Source: Oscillospiraceae bacterium (lineage in GTDB: Bacteria > Bacillota > Clostridia > Oscillospirales > CAG-272). From it: a stretch of DNA of 64,000 nucleotides. Both the position numbers and the translations under genes were made by a program. This document shows, one piece after another, positions 1-9,702 of this stretch (position 1 is its first letter; each line of letters starts with the position of its first letter). The stretch covers positions 1 to 64,000 of the forward strand of contig SVSN01000007.1 in the NCBI GenBank assembly GCA_015064285.1. The letters run 5' to 3'. Under the pieces are notes generated by a model, which searched no databases, had not been told where the DNA came from, and saw nothing but the letters and a program-made list of their open reading frames with translations.

Positions 1-113
1 TAGGTATTCGCCAACACGAAACGACGGAGGTTAGACAAGGTTCTAACCTCTCGTTCGTTTTGGGATAATTCAGAGGAAAGCATACCGGCGTTTAACAGCA
101 GATATTACGCTAA

Positions 114-429
114 GGTATTCTCACAAAATATAGAGCATACCTCGGAATTTGCGAAGCAAATTCGCAGCGTTTATCAGCCGACAGAACGCTTTGGTATTCT
201 CACAAAGTATAGAGCGTACCTCGGAATTTGCGAAGCAAATTCATAGCGTTTATCAGCTGACAGAACGCTTTGGTATTCTCACAAAGTATAGAGCGTACCT
301 CGGAATTTGCGAAGCAAATTCATAGCGTTTATCAGCTGACAGAACGCTTTGGTATTCTCACAAAGTATAGAGCGTACCTCGGAATTTGCGAAGCAAATTC
401 ATAGCGTTTATCAGCTGACAGAACGCTTT
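114..429. repeat. Four tandem ~79-bp repeats, each with hairpin GAATTTGC-gaa-GCAAATTC
   Basis: ggtattctcac... restarts at 114, 193, 272, 351 and (partial) 430, period 79 bp; units 2-4 nearly identical, unit 1 slightly diverged. Confidence 0.9.
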
Positions 430-451
430 GGTATTCTCCCCATAAACGCGG

Positions 452-524
452 TCCTCCATAGCTCAGTCGGTAGAGCACCTGACTGTTAATCAGGGTGTCA
501 CTGGTTCGAGTCCAGTTGGGGGAG
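452..524 (+). tRNA. tRNA-Asn (GTT)
   Basis: Cloverleaf: acceptor TCCTCCA/TGGGGGA, anticodon loop ctGTTaat, T-loop GGTTCGAGTCC. Confidence 0.93.
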
Positions 525-531
525 TGAATTA

Positions 532-563
532 AGCCTCACGGAATTTCTTCCGTGGGGTTTTTT
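532..563 (+). terminator. Rho-independent terminator after tRNA-Asn
   Basis: CCTCACGGAA-tttc-TTCCGTGGGG followed by T-run. Confidence 0.75.
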
Positions 564-722
564 CTTGCTCATACGAAGCTGACTCTGCTGCCGGGTGTCA
601 CTGATTCAAGACCAGCCGCCATAGGCGAGGGGAGTGATTAGACCTTTGCAGTTTTTCAAGGTTTTTTCTTTTATGAAAAATTACAGCTTTGTACATTTTT
701 ATCTAAACAAAAAGAAATTTCA

Positions 723-751
723 TTGACGAATCAAGGCAGATATGCTATACT
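723..751 (+). promoter_or_regulatory. Sigma70-type promoter upstream of SGNH/GH28-like gene
   Basis: TTGACG - 17 nt - TATACT; followed by inverted repeat GAAACT-aa-AGTTTC, an operator candidate. Confidence 0.7.
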
Positions 752-803
752 GAAACTAAATAAAAGTGAAACTAAAGTTTCTGAAATTGAGGGAGGGTAT
801 GCT

Positions 804-2807
804 TTGAAAATTTTATATCTTGGGAACAGCATTACACTGCATGGTATCAGTCATAGCATTGGATGGCATGGTGAATGGGGGATGGCGGCATCGGCGGCGG
901 AAAAGGACTATGTCCACTGCCTGAACCGGATGATCGAAGAAAAAGAATCGGTTTCCGTGGAATATAAGGTGCGCAATGTGGCGGATTTTGAAAGAATGCC
1001 GGATACTTTTGATCTGGAAACGCTGGCGGAACTGCGGGACTGGGCGCCGGATGTGCTGGTTCTGCGGATCTGCGAAAATACGCCGGAAGATAAGGTGGAG
1101 GCGTTCGGTGAGGCCTATCTGCGGCTGATCCGGTATTTCCAGATTCCGAATATCAAGATTTATGCGGTAGGGGCTTTCTGGAAGCATGAGCGGAAGGAGG
1201 AATGCATCCGCCGGGCAGGGGCGCTGCTGGGTGTGACCTATGTTTCTCTGGAACATCTGCATTCGGAGGCATACCAGGCCATCGGTCTTTTTGAGCATTC
1301 CGGTGTAGCGGCACATCCTTCCGATAAGGGAATGAAAGCCATTGCAGACGCCATTTTTGACGCCATGCGGAAAACCCGAACCAATGCATGGTTCTATCCC
1401 TTTGTAAAGCCGGAACCTTCTTCCACAAGATACCGGGTACAGGTTGGTGAAATCGATGTTCCCTGCTATGTCTGCCGGGTATCAGCCATGCCGTTTAACC
1501 GGGTATGGCCGGGCAGTCAGCGGCCTCTGGATCAGACGGAGATGGCATATTTTGTGAACTTTGCTTCTGCCGTGCCCCAGGAGATCACCGTAACCATGAG
1601 CCGGGATTTCAGTGAGGCTGTGATCAGGCCTCTGTCCAAAAATATTCCGTTGAAAATTGACGGACGGAAGATCACCTTTACGCTGAAAGACGCAGGACAG
1701 TATTCTCTGGAAATAGACGGACGACACGGGAATCTGCACATTTTCATGGATCCGCTGGAAACAGATCCCGCGGCACTGGAAAAGGACAGAGAAAGACAGA
1801 AAAACGCCACATATTATTTTGCTCCCGGGATCCATGAAGCGGGGATGATTACCCTGCGGGAAGGCGAGAGCCTGTACATTGCCGAAGGAGCAGTGGTGCA
1901 TGGAATGGTTACCGCTGTGGACTGCGGAAACATCGGTATCTACGGTCACGGTATTCTGGATCAGTCGAGATACGAACGGAACACCTACCAGAGCGGCATC
2001 ATCCGCATGACCCGGTGCCGGAATATTGAGATCGAGGGGATCATACTCAGAGATTCCAGCGCCTGGACCATGACGCTGCTCAACTGTGACGGCGTGGAAT
2101 GCCGGAACCTGAAAGCCATCGGTATGTGGCGGTACAATGCGGATGGCTTCGATTTCTGCAACTGCCGGAATGTGCATGTGACAGACTGCTTCCTGCGGAA
2201 TTTTGACGATGTGATCGTACTCAAAGGCCTGCGCACCGGCGAACCGTCCGCAGAACTGTGGAATCTGGAAAATATTCTGGTGGAAAACTGTGTTCTCTGG
2301 TGTGACTGGGGCGGAGCGCTGGAAATCGGTGCGGAAACCGTGGCGGACGAATATAAGAACATCACGTTCCGGAATATCGATATCATCCGGAACGACTCCG
2401 GGGCACTTCGGATCCAGAGCGGTGACCGGGCGGAAGTCCATGATGTACTGTATGAGGATATCCGGGTGGAATACTCCGGATACGACAGAGCGTCCGTGTA
2501 CCAGCAAAGCGACGATATGGTGTACGCACCGCCGGAAGAATACTATGTGCCGGATGCGATCCGTGTATGGATGTACTGCAATATGTGGACAAAGGACGGC
2601 ATTCTGGGGCACGTACACGATATTACCTATAAAAATATTCAGGTGTTCACCGAACCGGGAATGTCTGCGCCTGCCTGCAGCTTTTTCGGGGCGGACGGAG
2701 AGCACAGGGTGGAAAATGTGACCATTGACGGATTTTATGTAAACGGTATATCCGCTGTACCGGATGTGAATACCAACGAATTTGCCGGACAACCGGATGT
2801 GAAATAA
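804..2807 (+). CDS. SGNH-hydrolase-like N-terminus + GH28/polygalacturonase-like right-handed beta-helix protein
   Basis: LKILYLGNSITLHG (SGNH block I-like) and NADGFDFCNCRNVHVTDCFLRNFDDVIVLKG (GH28-like). TTG start at 804 after GGGAGG is preferred; the track start at 723 lies in the -35 box. Confidence 0.75.
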   Translation: MKILYLGNSITLHGISHSIGWHGEWGMAASAAEKDYVHCLNRMIEEKESVSVEYKVRNVADFERMPDTFDLETLAELRDWAPDVLVLRICENTPEDKVEAFGEAYLRLIRYFQIPNIKIYAVGAFWKHERKEECIRRAGALLGVTYVSLEHLHSEAYQAIGLFEHSGVAAHPSDKGMKAIADAIFDAMRKTRTNAWFYPFVKPEPSSTRYRVQVGEIDVPCYVCRVSAMPFNRVWPGSQRPLDQTEMAYFVNFASAVPQEITVTMSRDFSEAVIRPLSKNIPLKIDGRKITFTLKDAGQYSLEIDGRHGNLHIFMDPLETDPAALEKDRERQKNATYYFAPGIHEAGMITLREGESLYIAEGAVVHGMVTAVDCGNIGIYGHGILDQSRYERNTYQSGIIRMTRCRNIEIEGIILRDSSAWTMTLLNCDGVECRNLKAIGMWRYNADGFDFCNCRNVHVTDCFLRNFDDVIVLKGLRTGEPSAELWNLENILVENCVLWCDWGGALEIGAETVADEYKNITFRNIDIIRNDSGALRIQSGDRAEVHDVLYEDIRVEYSGYDRASVYQQSDDMVYAPPEEYYVPDAIRVWMYCNMWTKDGILGHVHDITYKNIQVFTEPGMSAPACSFFGADGEHRVENVTIDGFYVNGISAVPDVNTNEFAGQPDVK

Positions 2808-2822
2808 GGAGATGGTGAGAAT

Positions 2823-3560
2823 ATGACTTTTGATGTAAATCATCCGGTGCTGTTCGGTCTTGTTGCCGTAATCATCGCCGCAGTGCTGGGACAATCTGTG
2901 TTTTTTCTGGTGAAAGCCTGGAAAAGAGGACGGGAAATCGGTATGGATCCGGCAAAGCTGCGCCGAATTGCGGTAACTGCCGCCGTGTTCACCATAGCTC
3001 CCGCTGTGGCGATTGTGATCAGTGTGATTACGCTGGCAAAAGACCTGGGCGTAGCGCTGCCCTGGTTCCGGCTCAGTGTGGTAGGTTCGCTGTCCTATGA
3101 AACCATTGCGGCGGCCAATGCGGAAAGCGCCATGGGTCTGACCTTCGGGCAGGTAAGCGCGCTGACTGCCTCTCAGTACGTGACCATTGTTGCTGTAATG
3201 ACCCTGTCCATTATGGTGGGGATCTGGCTGGTGCCGGTACTGGCGAAGCGGATGCAGAAAGGCATGGTGTCTCTGGAAAAGAGAGACAAAAAATGGGCGG
3301 ATATTTTTCAGTCCGCCATGTTCATCGGTATGATCGCCGCTTTTGTGGGGTATGTATTCTGTGATGTATCCACGATTTTCCACGGATCTGCCGTTGGGCT
3401 GATTCCGGTGTGCGTTATGGCAGTATCCGCCCTTGTAATGTGCCTGTCCGGGGTACTGGTGAAGGTGACAAAAGCCCGCTGGATTTCCGATTACGCTTTG
3501 CCGGTGAGTCTGATCGTTGGCATGGCAAGCGCCATTCCGATTACCGCATGGCTGAGCTGA
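2823..3560 (+). CDS. DUF5058-like multi-pass membrane protein
   Basis: 245 aa, multiple TM segments; sequence resembles the DUF5058 family. Confidence 0.6.
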   Translation: MTFDVNHPVLFGLVAVIIAAVLGQSVFFLVKAWKRGREIGMDPAKLRRIAVTAAVFTIAPAVAIVISVITLAKDLGVALPWFRLSVVGSLSYETIAAANAESAMGLTFGQVSALTASQYVTIVAVMTLSIMVGIWLVPVLAKRMQKGMVSLEKRDKKWADIFQSAMFIGMIAAFVGYVFCDVSTIFHGSAVGLIPVCVMAVSALVMCLSGVLVKVTKARWISDYALPVSLIVGMASAIPITAWLS

Positions 3561-3572
3561 GGAGGAGAAAAT

Positions 3573-4238
3573 ATGAAAAAATACGATACCTATATGGATA
3601 AAGTACATCACTGGGGCACGGTATGGAATCTTTCCATGATGGTGATTCTGCTGGCTTTCCCGGCGGTGGTGGGGATTCTGTTCGGCGCCGCACCGGATCT
3701 GCAGGGGCTTGTGATGGGTCTTGTTGCCACGGCACCCATGTACTGGGCGGTGGGCGTGATTGAAACCATTACCTATATTCCCATGCTGGGAGCGGGCGGT
3801 TCCTATCTGTCTTTCGTGACCGGGAATATCTCCAATCTGAAGCTGCCCTGTGCGCTGAATGCGCTGGAACAGGCGGGCGTGAAAGCCGGTTCCGATGAAG
3901 GGGAAGTAGTTTCTACCATCGCGATTGCCGTTTCCAGTATCGTAACCACGCTGATCATCATTCTGGGCGTGATCCTGATTGTACCGCTGTCCCCGATCCT
4001 CAATGCACCTGTACTGGAGCCTGCCTTTGCGCAGATTCTGCCGGCACTGTTCGGCGGACTGGGCGTGGTGTTCGTTTCCCGGAACTGGAAGATCGCCATT
4101 GCGCCTGTTTCCCTGATGCTGGTGCTGTTTATCGCCGTGCCTGCCCTGAATGCCGGAACGGTGGGGATTATGGTGCCGGTCAGTGTGCTGTTTACCCTTG
4201 GGGTGAGCCGGATTCTGTATAAGAAAGGGTGGCTGTGA
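3573..4238 (+). CDS. Multi-pass membrane protein, partner of upstream DUF5058-like protein
   Basis: 221 aa hydrophobic ORF, RBS aggagg, tightly co-oriented and overlapping the downstream peptidase. Confidence 0.6.
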   Translation: MKKYDTYMDKVHHWGTVWNLSMMVILLAFPAVVGILFGAAPDLQGLVMGLVATAPMYWAVGVIETITYIPMLGAGGSYLSFVTGNISNLKLPCALNALEQAGVKAGSDEGEVVSTIAIAVSSIVTTLIIILGVILIVPLSPILNAPVLEPAFAQILPALFGGLGVVFVSRNWKIAIAPVSLMLVLFIAVPALNAGTVGIMVPVSVLFTLGVSRILYKKGWL

Positions 4239-5671
4239 TGGTGGTTTATATCATTCTGGGACTTCTCGCCCTTCTTGTGGCAGTCATTCTCATCCGTACT
4301 GCCCTGTTCCGCCCGAAAACGATGCCTGTTGCGGAAAGCGAACCGGTAACCTTTGACAGAGAGGCGGCTGTGGATGCTCTGCAGGCGCTGGTACAGTGCA
4401 GAACCGTTTCCTATTACGATCATGCACTGGAGGATGACGGGGAATTTGAAAAGCTGATCGGAATGCTGCCCCGGCTGTATCCGGCAGTGTGGGAAACCTG
4501 CAAACTGACCCGTCTGCCCGACAGAGGACTTTTGTTTCTGTGGCAGGGGAAAGCCCACGATGCTCCCTCCGTAATGATGGCACATTACGATGTGGTGCCG
4601 GTGGAAGAGGAAAACTGGGGAAAACCGCCGTTTGCCGGGATCATCGAAGACGGTGTGCTGTGGGGCAGAGGAACGCTGGATACCAAAGTTACCTTCAATG
4701 GCGTGCTGTCTGCGGCAAATCACCTGATCCAGGAAGGCTTTATGCCTGCGCAGGATATGTATTTTGCTTTCTCCGGCGGCGAGGAAGTCAACGGAGAGGG
4801 TGCTGTCCACATTGTGCGCTGGTTTTTGGAACATCAGATTAAGCCTGCACTGGTGGTGGATGAAGGGGGCGCCGTGGTGGAAAATGTATTCCCCGGGGTG
4901 AAAAATCCCTGCGGTCTGATCGGGATTGCGGAAAAAGGGATGATGAACCTGACCTTTTCCGTTTCCTCCGGCGGCGGACACGCTTCCGCACCGAAACCCC
5001 ACACCCCCATCGGGATTCTGGCAAAGGCCTGTTGTTCTGTGGAAAACAAGCCTTTCCCCATGCGGCTGTCAAAGCCGGCGGCGGAAATGTTTGATACCCT
5101 GGGACGCCATTCCACCTTCCTGTTCCGGATAATTTTTGCCAATATGTGGCTGTTCTCCGGAGTGATCGATCTGCTGGGACGGAAAACCGGCGGCGAAATC
5201 AATGCGCTGGTGCGGACAACGGTGGCGTTCACCCAGGCAAGCGGCAGCAAAGCGCCCAATGTGATCCCGCCGAGAGCGGAAATGACTGCCAACCTGCGTC
5301 TCTCTCCCGCCGATACGGTGGAGGGTGCGGCGGCACGGATCCGCAAGGTGGTAGGGGACGATTCCGTGACCCTGACGGTGGGCAGCCATATGGAACCCAG
5401 TCCCGTTTCCGAAACCGATTGCCCCGCATGGGATAAGGTAGCCTCTGCGGTTGCCCATACCTGGCCGGGATGCATCGTGTCGCCCTATCTGATGGTGCAG
5501 TGCTCCGACAGCCGCCATTACCGGGATCTGTCCGACCATGTGTACCGCTTCTCCGCCATGGCGCTGACCTCTGCGGAACGGGCTACCATCCACGGCAGCA
5601 ATGAACGGATCCGGCTGGAAGCGATCGGACAGGCTGTGGAATTCTATATCCGGCTGATGATGCTGTGCTGA
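4229..5671 (+). CDS. M20 family metallopeptidase (N-terminal TM anchor)
   Basis: MMAHYDVVPV, WGRGTLDTK, SGGEEVNGEGA motifs. Confidence 0.88.
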   Translation: MAVMVVYIILGLLALLVAVILIRTALFRPKTMPVAESEPVTFDREAAVDALQALVQCRTVSYYDHALEDDGEFEKLIGMLPRLYPAVWETCKLTRLPDRGLLFLWQGKAHDAPSVMMAHYDVVPVEEENWGKPPFAGIIEDGVLWGRGTLDTKVTFNGVLSAANHLIQEGFMPAQDMYFAFSGGEEVNGEGAVHIVRWFLEHQIKPALVVDEGGAVVENVFPGVKNPCGLIGIAEKGMMNLTFSVSSGGGHASAPKPHTPIGILAKACCSVENKPFPMRLSKPAAEMFDTLGRHSTFLFRIIFANMWLFSGVIDLLGRKTGGEINALVRTTVAFTQASGSKAPNVIPPRAEMTANLRLSPADTVEGAAARIRKVVGDDSVTLTVGSHMEPSPVSETDCPAWDKVASAVAHTWPGCIVSPYLMVQCSDSRHYRDLSDHVYRFSAMALTSAERATIHGSNERIRLEAIGQAVEFYIRLMMLC

Positions 5672-5679
5672 GGTGACGT

Positions 5680-6306
5680 ATGCATAAATATTTCTCCTGT
5701 TTCGGGCTGCCCGGTACAATGGTGCTGACTTTCCTGTTGTCCCTGACGGCTGTGATTCTGGCTGCCGGTTTCCGGACAAGGGACAGATGGCTTTGCATGG
5801 CGGCTATGCTTCTTTCCACGGTCGGAGATATATTCATGGACAATTTCATGGATATCGGCTCAAAAATTCCGATTCCCCCCTTTTTCGTGGGGGCCGCGTT
5901 CTTCATTCTGGCGCATATTGTGTATATCTTCGCCTTTTCTTCCCTGATCCGGGCAAAGGAATATACGCTTGTCAATCCCGGGTTCTGGGCTGCGATTGTG
6001 TTTGTGCTGGCCTGTGGGGTGTTTGTAATTGCGAAAAGCCTTTCCGGCGGCAGTGTGAACTGGGGCATGATGCTTCTGTGCGTGGTGTATATGTGCATCA
6101 TCGGCACCAACTGTGCGTTTATCTCCTCCTTCGCATGGTCAGTGAAAAGCATCCGTTCCATTGCGGCCCTGGGGGCGGTTTCCTTCTTCATTTCCGATTT
6201 GATCATCGGCTATAACGTGCTGGTGGGCTATCCCGGCGACACAATCTGGGGTCTGATCTGGTGGTTCTATCCTATAGGACAGTTCTTTATGATTCTCTGC
6301 GGATAA
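5680..6306 (+). CDS. YhhN-family (lysoplasmalogenase-like) membrane protein
   Basis: GDIFMDN, SFFISDLIIGYN and eight-TM pattern typical of YhhN. Confidence 0.7.
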   Translation: MHKYFSCFGLPGTMVLTFLLSLTAVILAAGFRTRDRWLCMAAMLLSTVGDIFMDNFMDIGSKIPIPPFFVGAAFFILAHIVYIFAFSSLIRAKEYTLVNPGFWAAIVFVLACGVFVIAKSLSGGSVNWGMMLLCVVYMCIIGTNCAFISSFAWSVKSIRSIAALGAVSFFISDLIIGYNVLVGYPGDTIWGLIWWFYPIGQFFMILCG

Positions 6307-6311
6307 AAATA

Positions 6312-6349
6312 AGCATGGCCTGTAGGTGTGGTTCCTGCAGGCCATGCTT
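6312..6349. terminator. Bidirectional terminator hairpin between convergent genes
   Basis: AGCATGGCCTGTAG...CCTGCAGGCCATGCT stem. Confidence 0.7.
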
Positions 6350-6365
6350 GTGTATAGGGGATCTC

Positions 6366-6761
6366 TCACAGATATCGTATTGCGAAGTAAATCACATACA
6401 CCCAGTTCAGTGCGCCGTGGAGAATGGCCCAGCCGATGGAGTTCCATTTAACGTATGAGATCACTACAGCCAGTGCAACACCCAGCATGGTGCCGGTTTC
6501 TACGGTGTTTTTCACTTCCTTCCGTTCCACCACCTGCCGGATCACGGTGGGTTCTTTCAGACGCTGGCCGTAGATCAGTTCTTCCACGGTTACCTCAAAA
6601 TATTGGGCAATGCGGTGGAGGGTGTCCAGATCCGGTTCCGTGCGGCCGGTTTCCCAGGAGGATATGGTCTGCCGGGTCACGTTCAGTGCCAGCGCCATGT
6701 CTTCCTGACTGACCTTCTTCTGTTCCCGGTACTTGCGGATATTTTCTCCTACGATGTGCAT
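6366..6761 (-). CDS. XRE-family HTH regulator with C-terminal membrane segment
   Basis: MHIVGENIRKYREQKKVSQEDMALALNVTRQTISSWETGRTEPD; start placed at internal Met. Confidence 0.85.
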   Translation of the reverse strand: MHIVGENIRKYREQKKVSQEDMALALNVTRQTISSWETGRTEPDLDTLHRIAQYFEVTVEELIYGQRLKEPTVIRQVVERKEVKNTVETGTMLGVALAVVISYVKWNSIGWAILHGALNWVYVIYFAIRYL

Positions 6762-6994
6762 AATAATCTCCTTGCCTTGGTTTTGTTGTATACAGTATAC
6801 CTGCCCCGGTGGAAAATAGCAAGCAACATTTTGTTTCCGGCAACATTTTCCTCTGCAACGGTTTGCTGCAGAGGCCGAAAGCAAATATTTCCCACAGATT
6901 TCACCGGATGTGTTGACGAATGGTTGTGCAATATGATACAATACAGAAAAGAGCGATACAGAGCGGAGAATACCTGTTGAGGGAGGAAAAACTG

Positions 6995-8923
6995 ATGAAA
7001 ATTTTTGAGTCCGGGAAGTTTTTCACCGGCTGTAACTATTGGGCATCCCATGCCGGTACCAATATGTGGTCAGACTGGCGGCCGGATGTGATCGAAGAGG
7101 ATTTTGCCAGACTGGCGGAAGCGAAAATCGGGGTGCTGCGTATTTTCCCCCTATGGAGCGATTTTCAGCCCCTGCGGATCCATCGCGGAGGCGGCGGCAG
7201 TGAACGGGAATACAGACTCAGAGAAGATCCGCTGCCCTTTACCGAAGCGGGACGGGCCGGTGTGGATGAAGTTATGGCGGAACGGTTCGGCGTGTTCTGC
7301 GATCTGGCAGAAAAGTACGGTCTGAAGCTGATTGTGGGGCTTGTCACCGGCTGGATGAGCGGACGGATGCATATGCCTGAAGCTTTTGCCGGAAAAGCAC
7401 TGCTGACCGACCCGGCGGTGATCCGCTGGCAGGTGCGCTTTGTGCGGTACATGGTGAAGAATTTCAAGGATAAACCCGCCATCGCCGCATGGGATCTGGG
7501 CAACGAATGCAACTGCATGGGCAGTGCCGACCGGAACGCTGCGTATCTGTGGACCACGGTAATCACCGATACCATCAAGCTGGAAGACCCGGATAAGCCG
7601 GTGGTATCCGGTCTGCACGGGCTGAAGCCGGACGGAAACTGGACGCCGGAGGATCAGGGCGAGATTCTGGATATCCTGTGTACCCATCCGTACCCCCTGT
7701 TCACGCCCCACTGCGATACCGATCCCCTGAACCAGATGAAATCCATCCTGCACTCTACGGCGGAATCGGTGATGTACGAAACCATCGGCGGCAAGCCCTG
7801 TTTCATTGAGGAAGCCGGTACCCTGGGACCCATGATCGGAGATGAAGACATTGCGGCAGACTATATCCGTACAGCGCTGATCTCCGCCTGGGCTCACGAT
7901 CTGCGGGGCTTTGTGTGGTGGTGCGCCAACGAACAGTCTGCGCTGACCCACACGCCCTATGACTGGGATGCTGTGGAAAGAGAGCTGGGGCTGTTCCGCC
8001 TGGACGGCTCGCCCAAGCCTGTAGCCGGTGCTTTCGCAGACTTTATGAAGCAGCTGGGCATATGGGAAACGAATCTGGAAAAACTGCCGCCCCGGATTAC
8101 CGATGGTGTGTGTGTGCTGACCGCCGGTCAGGACAACTGGGCTGCGGCGTACGGAACATTCCTTCTGGCAAAACAGGCCGGACTGGATATTACCTTTGCC
8201 TGGTGCCATGATGAAATTCCAACGGCTCCTGCCTATTTCCTGCCGGCACTGAGCGGTCTTGCTGCCATTGAAGGACATGAACTGACAGAACTGCTGCGCA
8301 GGGTACATGACGATGGTGCCAGTCTGTATCTTTCCGTGAACGACGCTCTCCTTTCTCCCTTTGCCTCGTTTGCCGGCGTGAAGGTGAAGACCAGATGCCG
8401 CCGGACGGCAGGCGATACTGTAAAGCTGGGGGATACCGCTTTCAGTATGTGGAGTCCCATCCGGATGCAGATGGAAGCTACCACCGCCAAAACGCTGGCA
8501 GAGGACGAAGAAAACAGACCGGTGTTCACCGTCAACGAATACGGGAAAGGGAAAGTGTACTTCTGTGCCTATCCTCTGGAACTGGATGCATCCTGCAAGC
8601 CGGGCGTGATCAGCGGACAGACAGCGGTTCCCACCTGGCGGTTCTATGAGGCCATGGGGCTGAAAAATCCCGCAAAGCTGTTTGTTCCCACAGCCGGTGA
8701 CACGCAGTATATCGGGATCACGGAACATCCGGTTGACGAAAACCGCCGGGTATTGGTATTTGTAAACTATACGCCGGAAGAACGATCGGTTACTGTAAAC
8801 CTTGTCGGCTGGCAGGTGCGGTATCTGCAGTATTTCACGGAAGGCAATGTGATCAAGGGCACGGACGAGCTGACCATAACTCTGCCCGGCAACACCGGTG
8901 CTGCCGTAATTCTGAAAAAATAA
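6995..8923 (+). CDS. GH5-like (clan GH-A) glycoside hydrolase with C-terminal GATase/beta-sandwich-like region
   Basis: IAAWDLGNECNC (acid/base NE), CFIEEAGTLG (nucleophile E); RBS gggagg before ATG 6995. Confidence 0.75.
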   Translation: MKIFESGKFFTGCNYWASHAGTNMWSDWRPDVIEEDFARLAEAKIGVLRIFPLWSDFQPLRIHRGGGGSEREYRLREDPLPFTEAGRAGVDEVMAERFGVFCDLAEKYGLKLIVGLVTGWMSGRMHMPEAFAGKALLTDPAVIRWQVRFVRYMVKNFKDKPAIAAWDLGNECNCMGSADRNAAYLWTTVITDTIKLEDPDKPVVSGLHGLKPDGNWTPEDQGEILDILCTHPYPLFTPHCDTDPLNQMKSILHSTAESVMYETIGGKPCFIEEAGTLGPMIGDEDIAADYIRTALISAWAHDLRGFVWWCANEQSALTHTPYDWDAVERELGLFRLDGSPKPVAGAFADFMKQLGIWETNLEKLPPRITDGVCVLTAGQDNWAAAYGTFLLAKQAGLDITFAWCHDEIPTAPAYFLPALSGLAAIEGHELTELLRRVHDDGASLYLSVNDALLSPFASFAGVKVKTRCRRTAGDTVKLGDTAFSMWSPIRMQMEATTAKTLAEDEENRPVFTVNEYGKGKVYFCAYPLELDASCKPGVISGQTAVPTWRFYEAMGLKNPAKLFVPTAGDTQYIGITEHPVDENRRVLVFVNYTPEERSVTVNLVGWQVRYLQYFTEGNVIKGTDELTITLPGNTGAAVILKK

Positions 8924-8951
8924 AAATTACATAAACGAAAGGAAACACAAA

Positions 8952-9674
8952 ATGGAAAAGGTTCTGATTTTTCAGGGGGGATGGGACGGCCATGAGCCCC
9001 AGCTGACCTCCAGGCGTTTTGCAAAAATGATGGAAGACGAAGGGTATTCCGCTGAGATTTACGACACGCTGGATTGTCTTGCGGATCCGGAAAAGCTGGA
9101 AACCTACTCTTTGATCGTTGCCTGCTGGACCATGGGCTCTATCCCCGGAGAATACACCCGCAACGTATCCAGAGCAGTCAGCAAGGGTACCGGACTTGCC
9201 GGATGCCACGGCGGGATGTGTGATGCTTTCCGGCAGGACACCGAATGGCAGTTCATGACCGGCGGTCAGTGGGTCAGCCATCCGGGCGGTGATGGTGTGG
9301 AATATATGGTAAATATCTGCCACAGCTCTTCCCCCATCGTGACCGGTCTGGAAGACTTCCCCGTAAAAAGCGAACATTACTACCTCCACGTAGACCCGGC
9401 CATCGAAGTGCTGGCAACCACCCGTTTCCCGCTGGTGAACTATTTCCATGCTTCCAACAAGGTCATTGATATGCCGGTAGTATGGACGAAATACTGGGGC
9501 TGCGGCAGAGTGTTCTACACCTCTCTGGGGCACCACGACGATGTGTTTGACAACTCCCCCAACGCAGCTGTCCTGATGCGCAGAGGGATGAAGTGGGCGG
9601 CAGAGGGCAAGAAGTATGCCATTGAAAACGGCCTGTCCTCCGCCAGATACGAAAACAATGCCAAGATGTATTGA
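8952..9674 (+). CDS. ThuA-like domain protein
   Basis: GWDGHEPQLTSRRFAKMMEDEGY, GLAGCHGGMCDAF motifs. Confidence 0.85.
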   Translation: MEKVLIFQGGWDGHEPQLTSRRFAKMMEDEGYSAEIYDTLDCLADPEKLETYSLIVACWTMGSIPGEYTRNVSRAVSKGTGLAGCHGGMCDAFRQDTEWQFMTGGQWVSHPGGDGVEYMVNICHSSSPIVTGLEDFPVKSEHYYLHVDPAIEVLATTRFPLVNYFHASNKVIDMPVVWTKYWGCGRVFYTSLGHHDDVFDNSPNAAVLMRRGMKWAAEGKKYAIENGLSSARYENNAKMY

Positions 9675-9702
9675 TTCTGAAAAACGGAAAGGACATTCGG
9701 AT

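Noticed and set aside
723-803. Track start of the first CDS at 723
   Set aside because: The TTG at 723 is the -35 element TTGACG; a good RBS precedes TTG 804.
1482-3611. 709-aa antisense ORF and other long antisense ORFs (e.g. 7151-8728, 9463-10734, 16012-17409, 18358-20133, 58067-59647, 59749-61860, 61931-63997)
   Set aside because: Low-complexity His/Gln/Arg-rich translations opposite well-supported genes; typical shadow ORFs in this codon bias.
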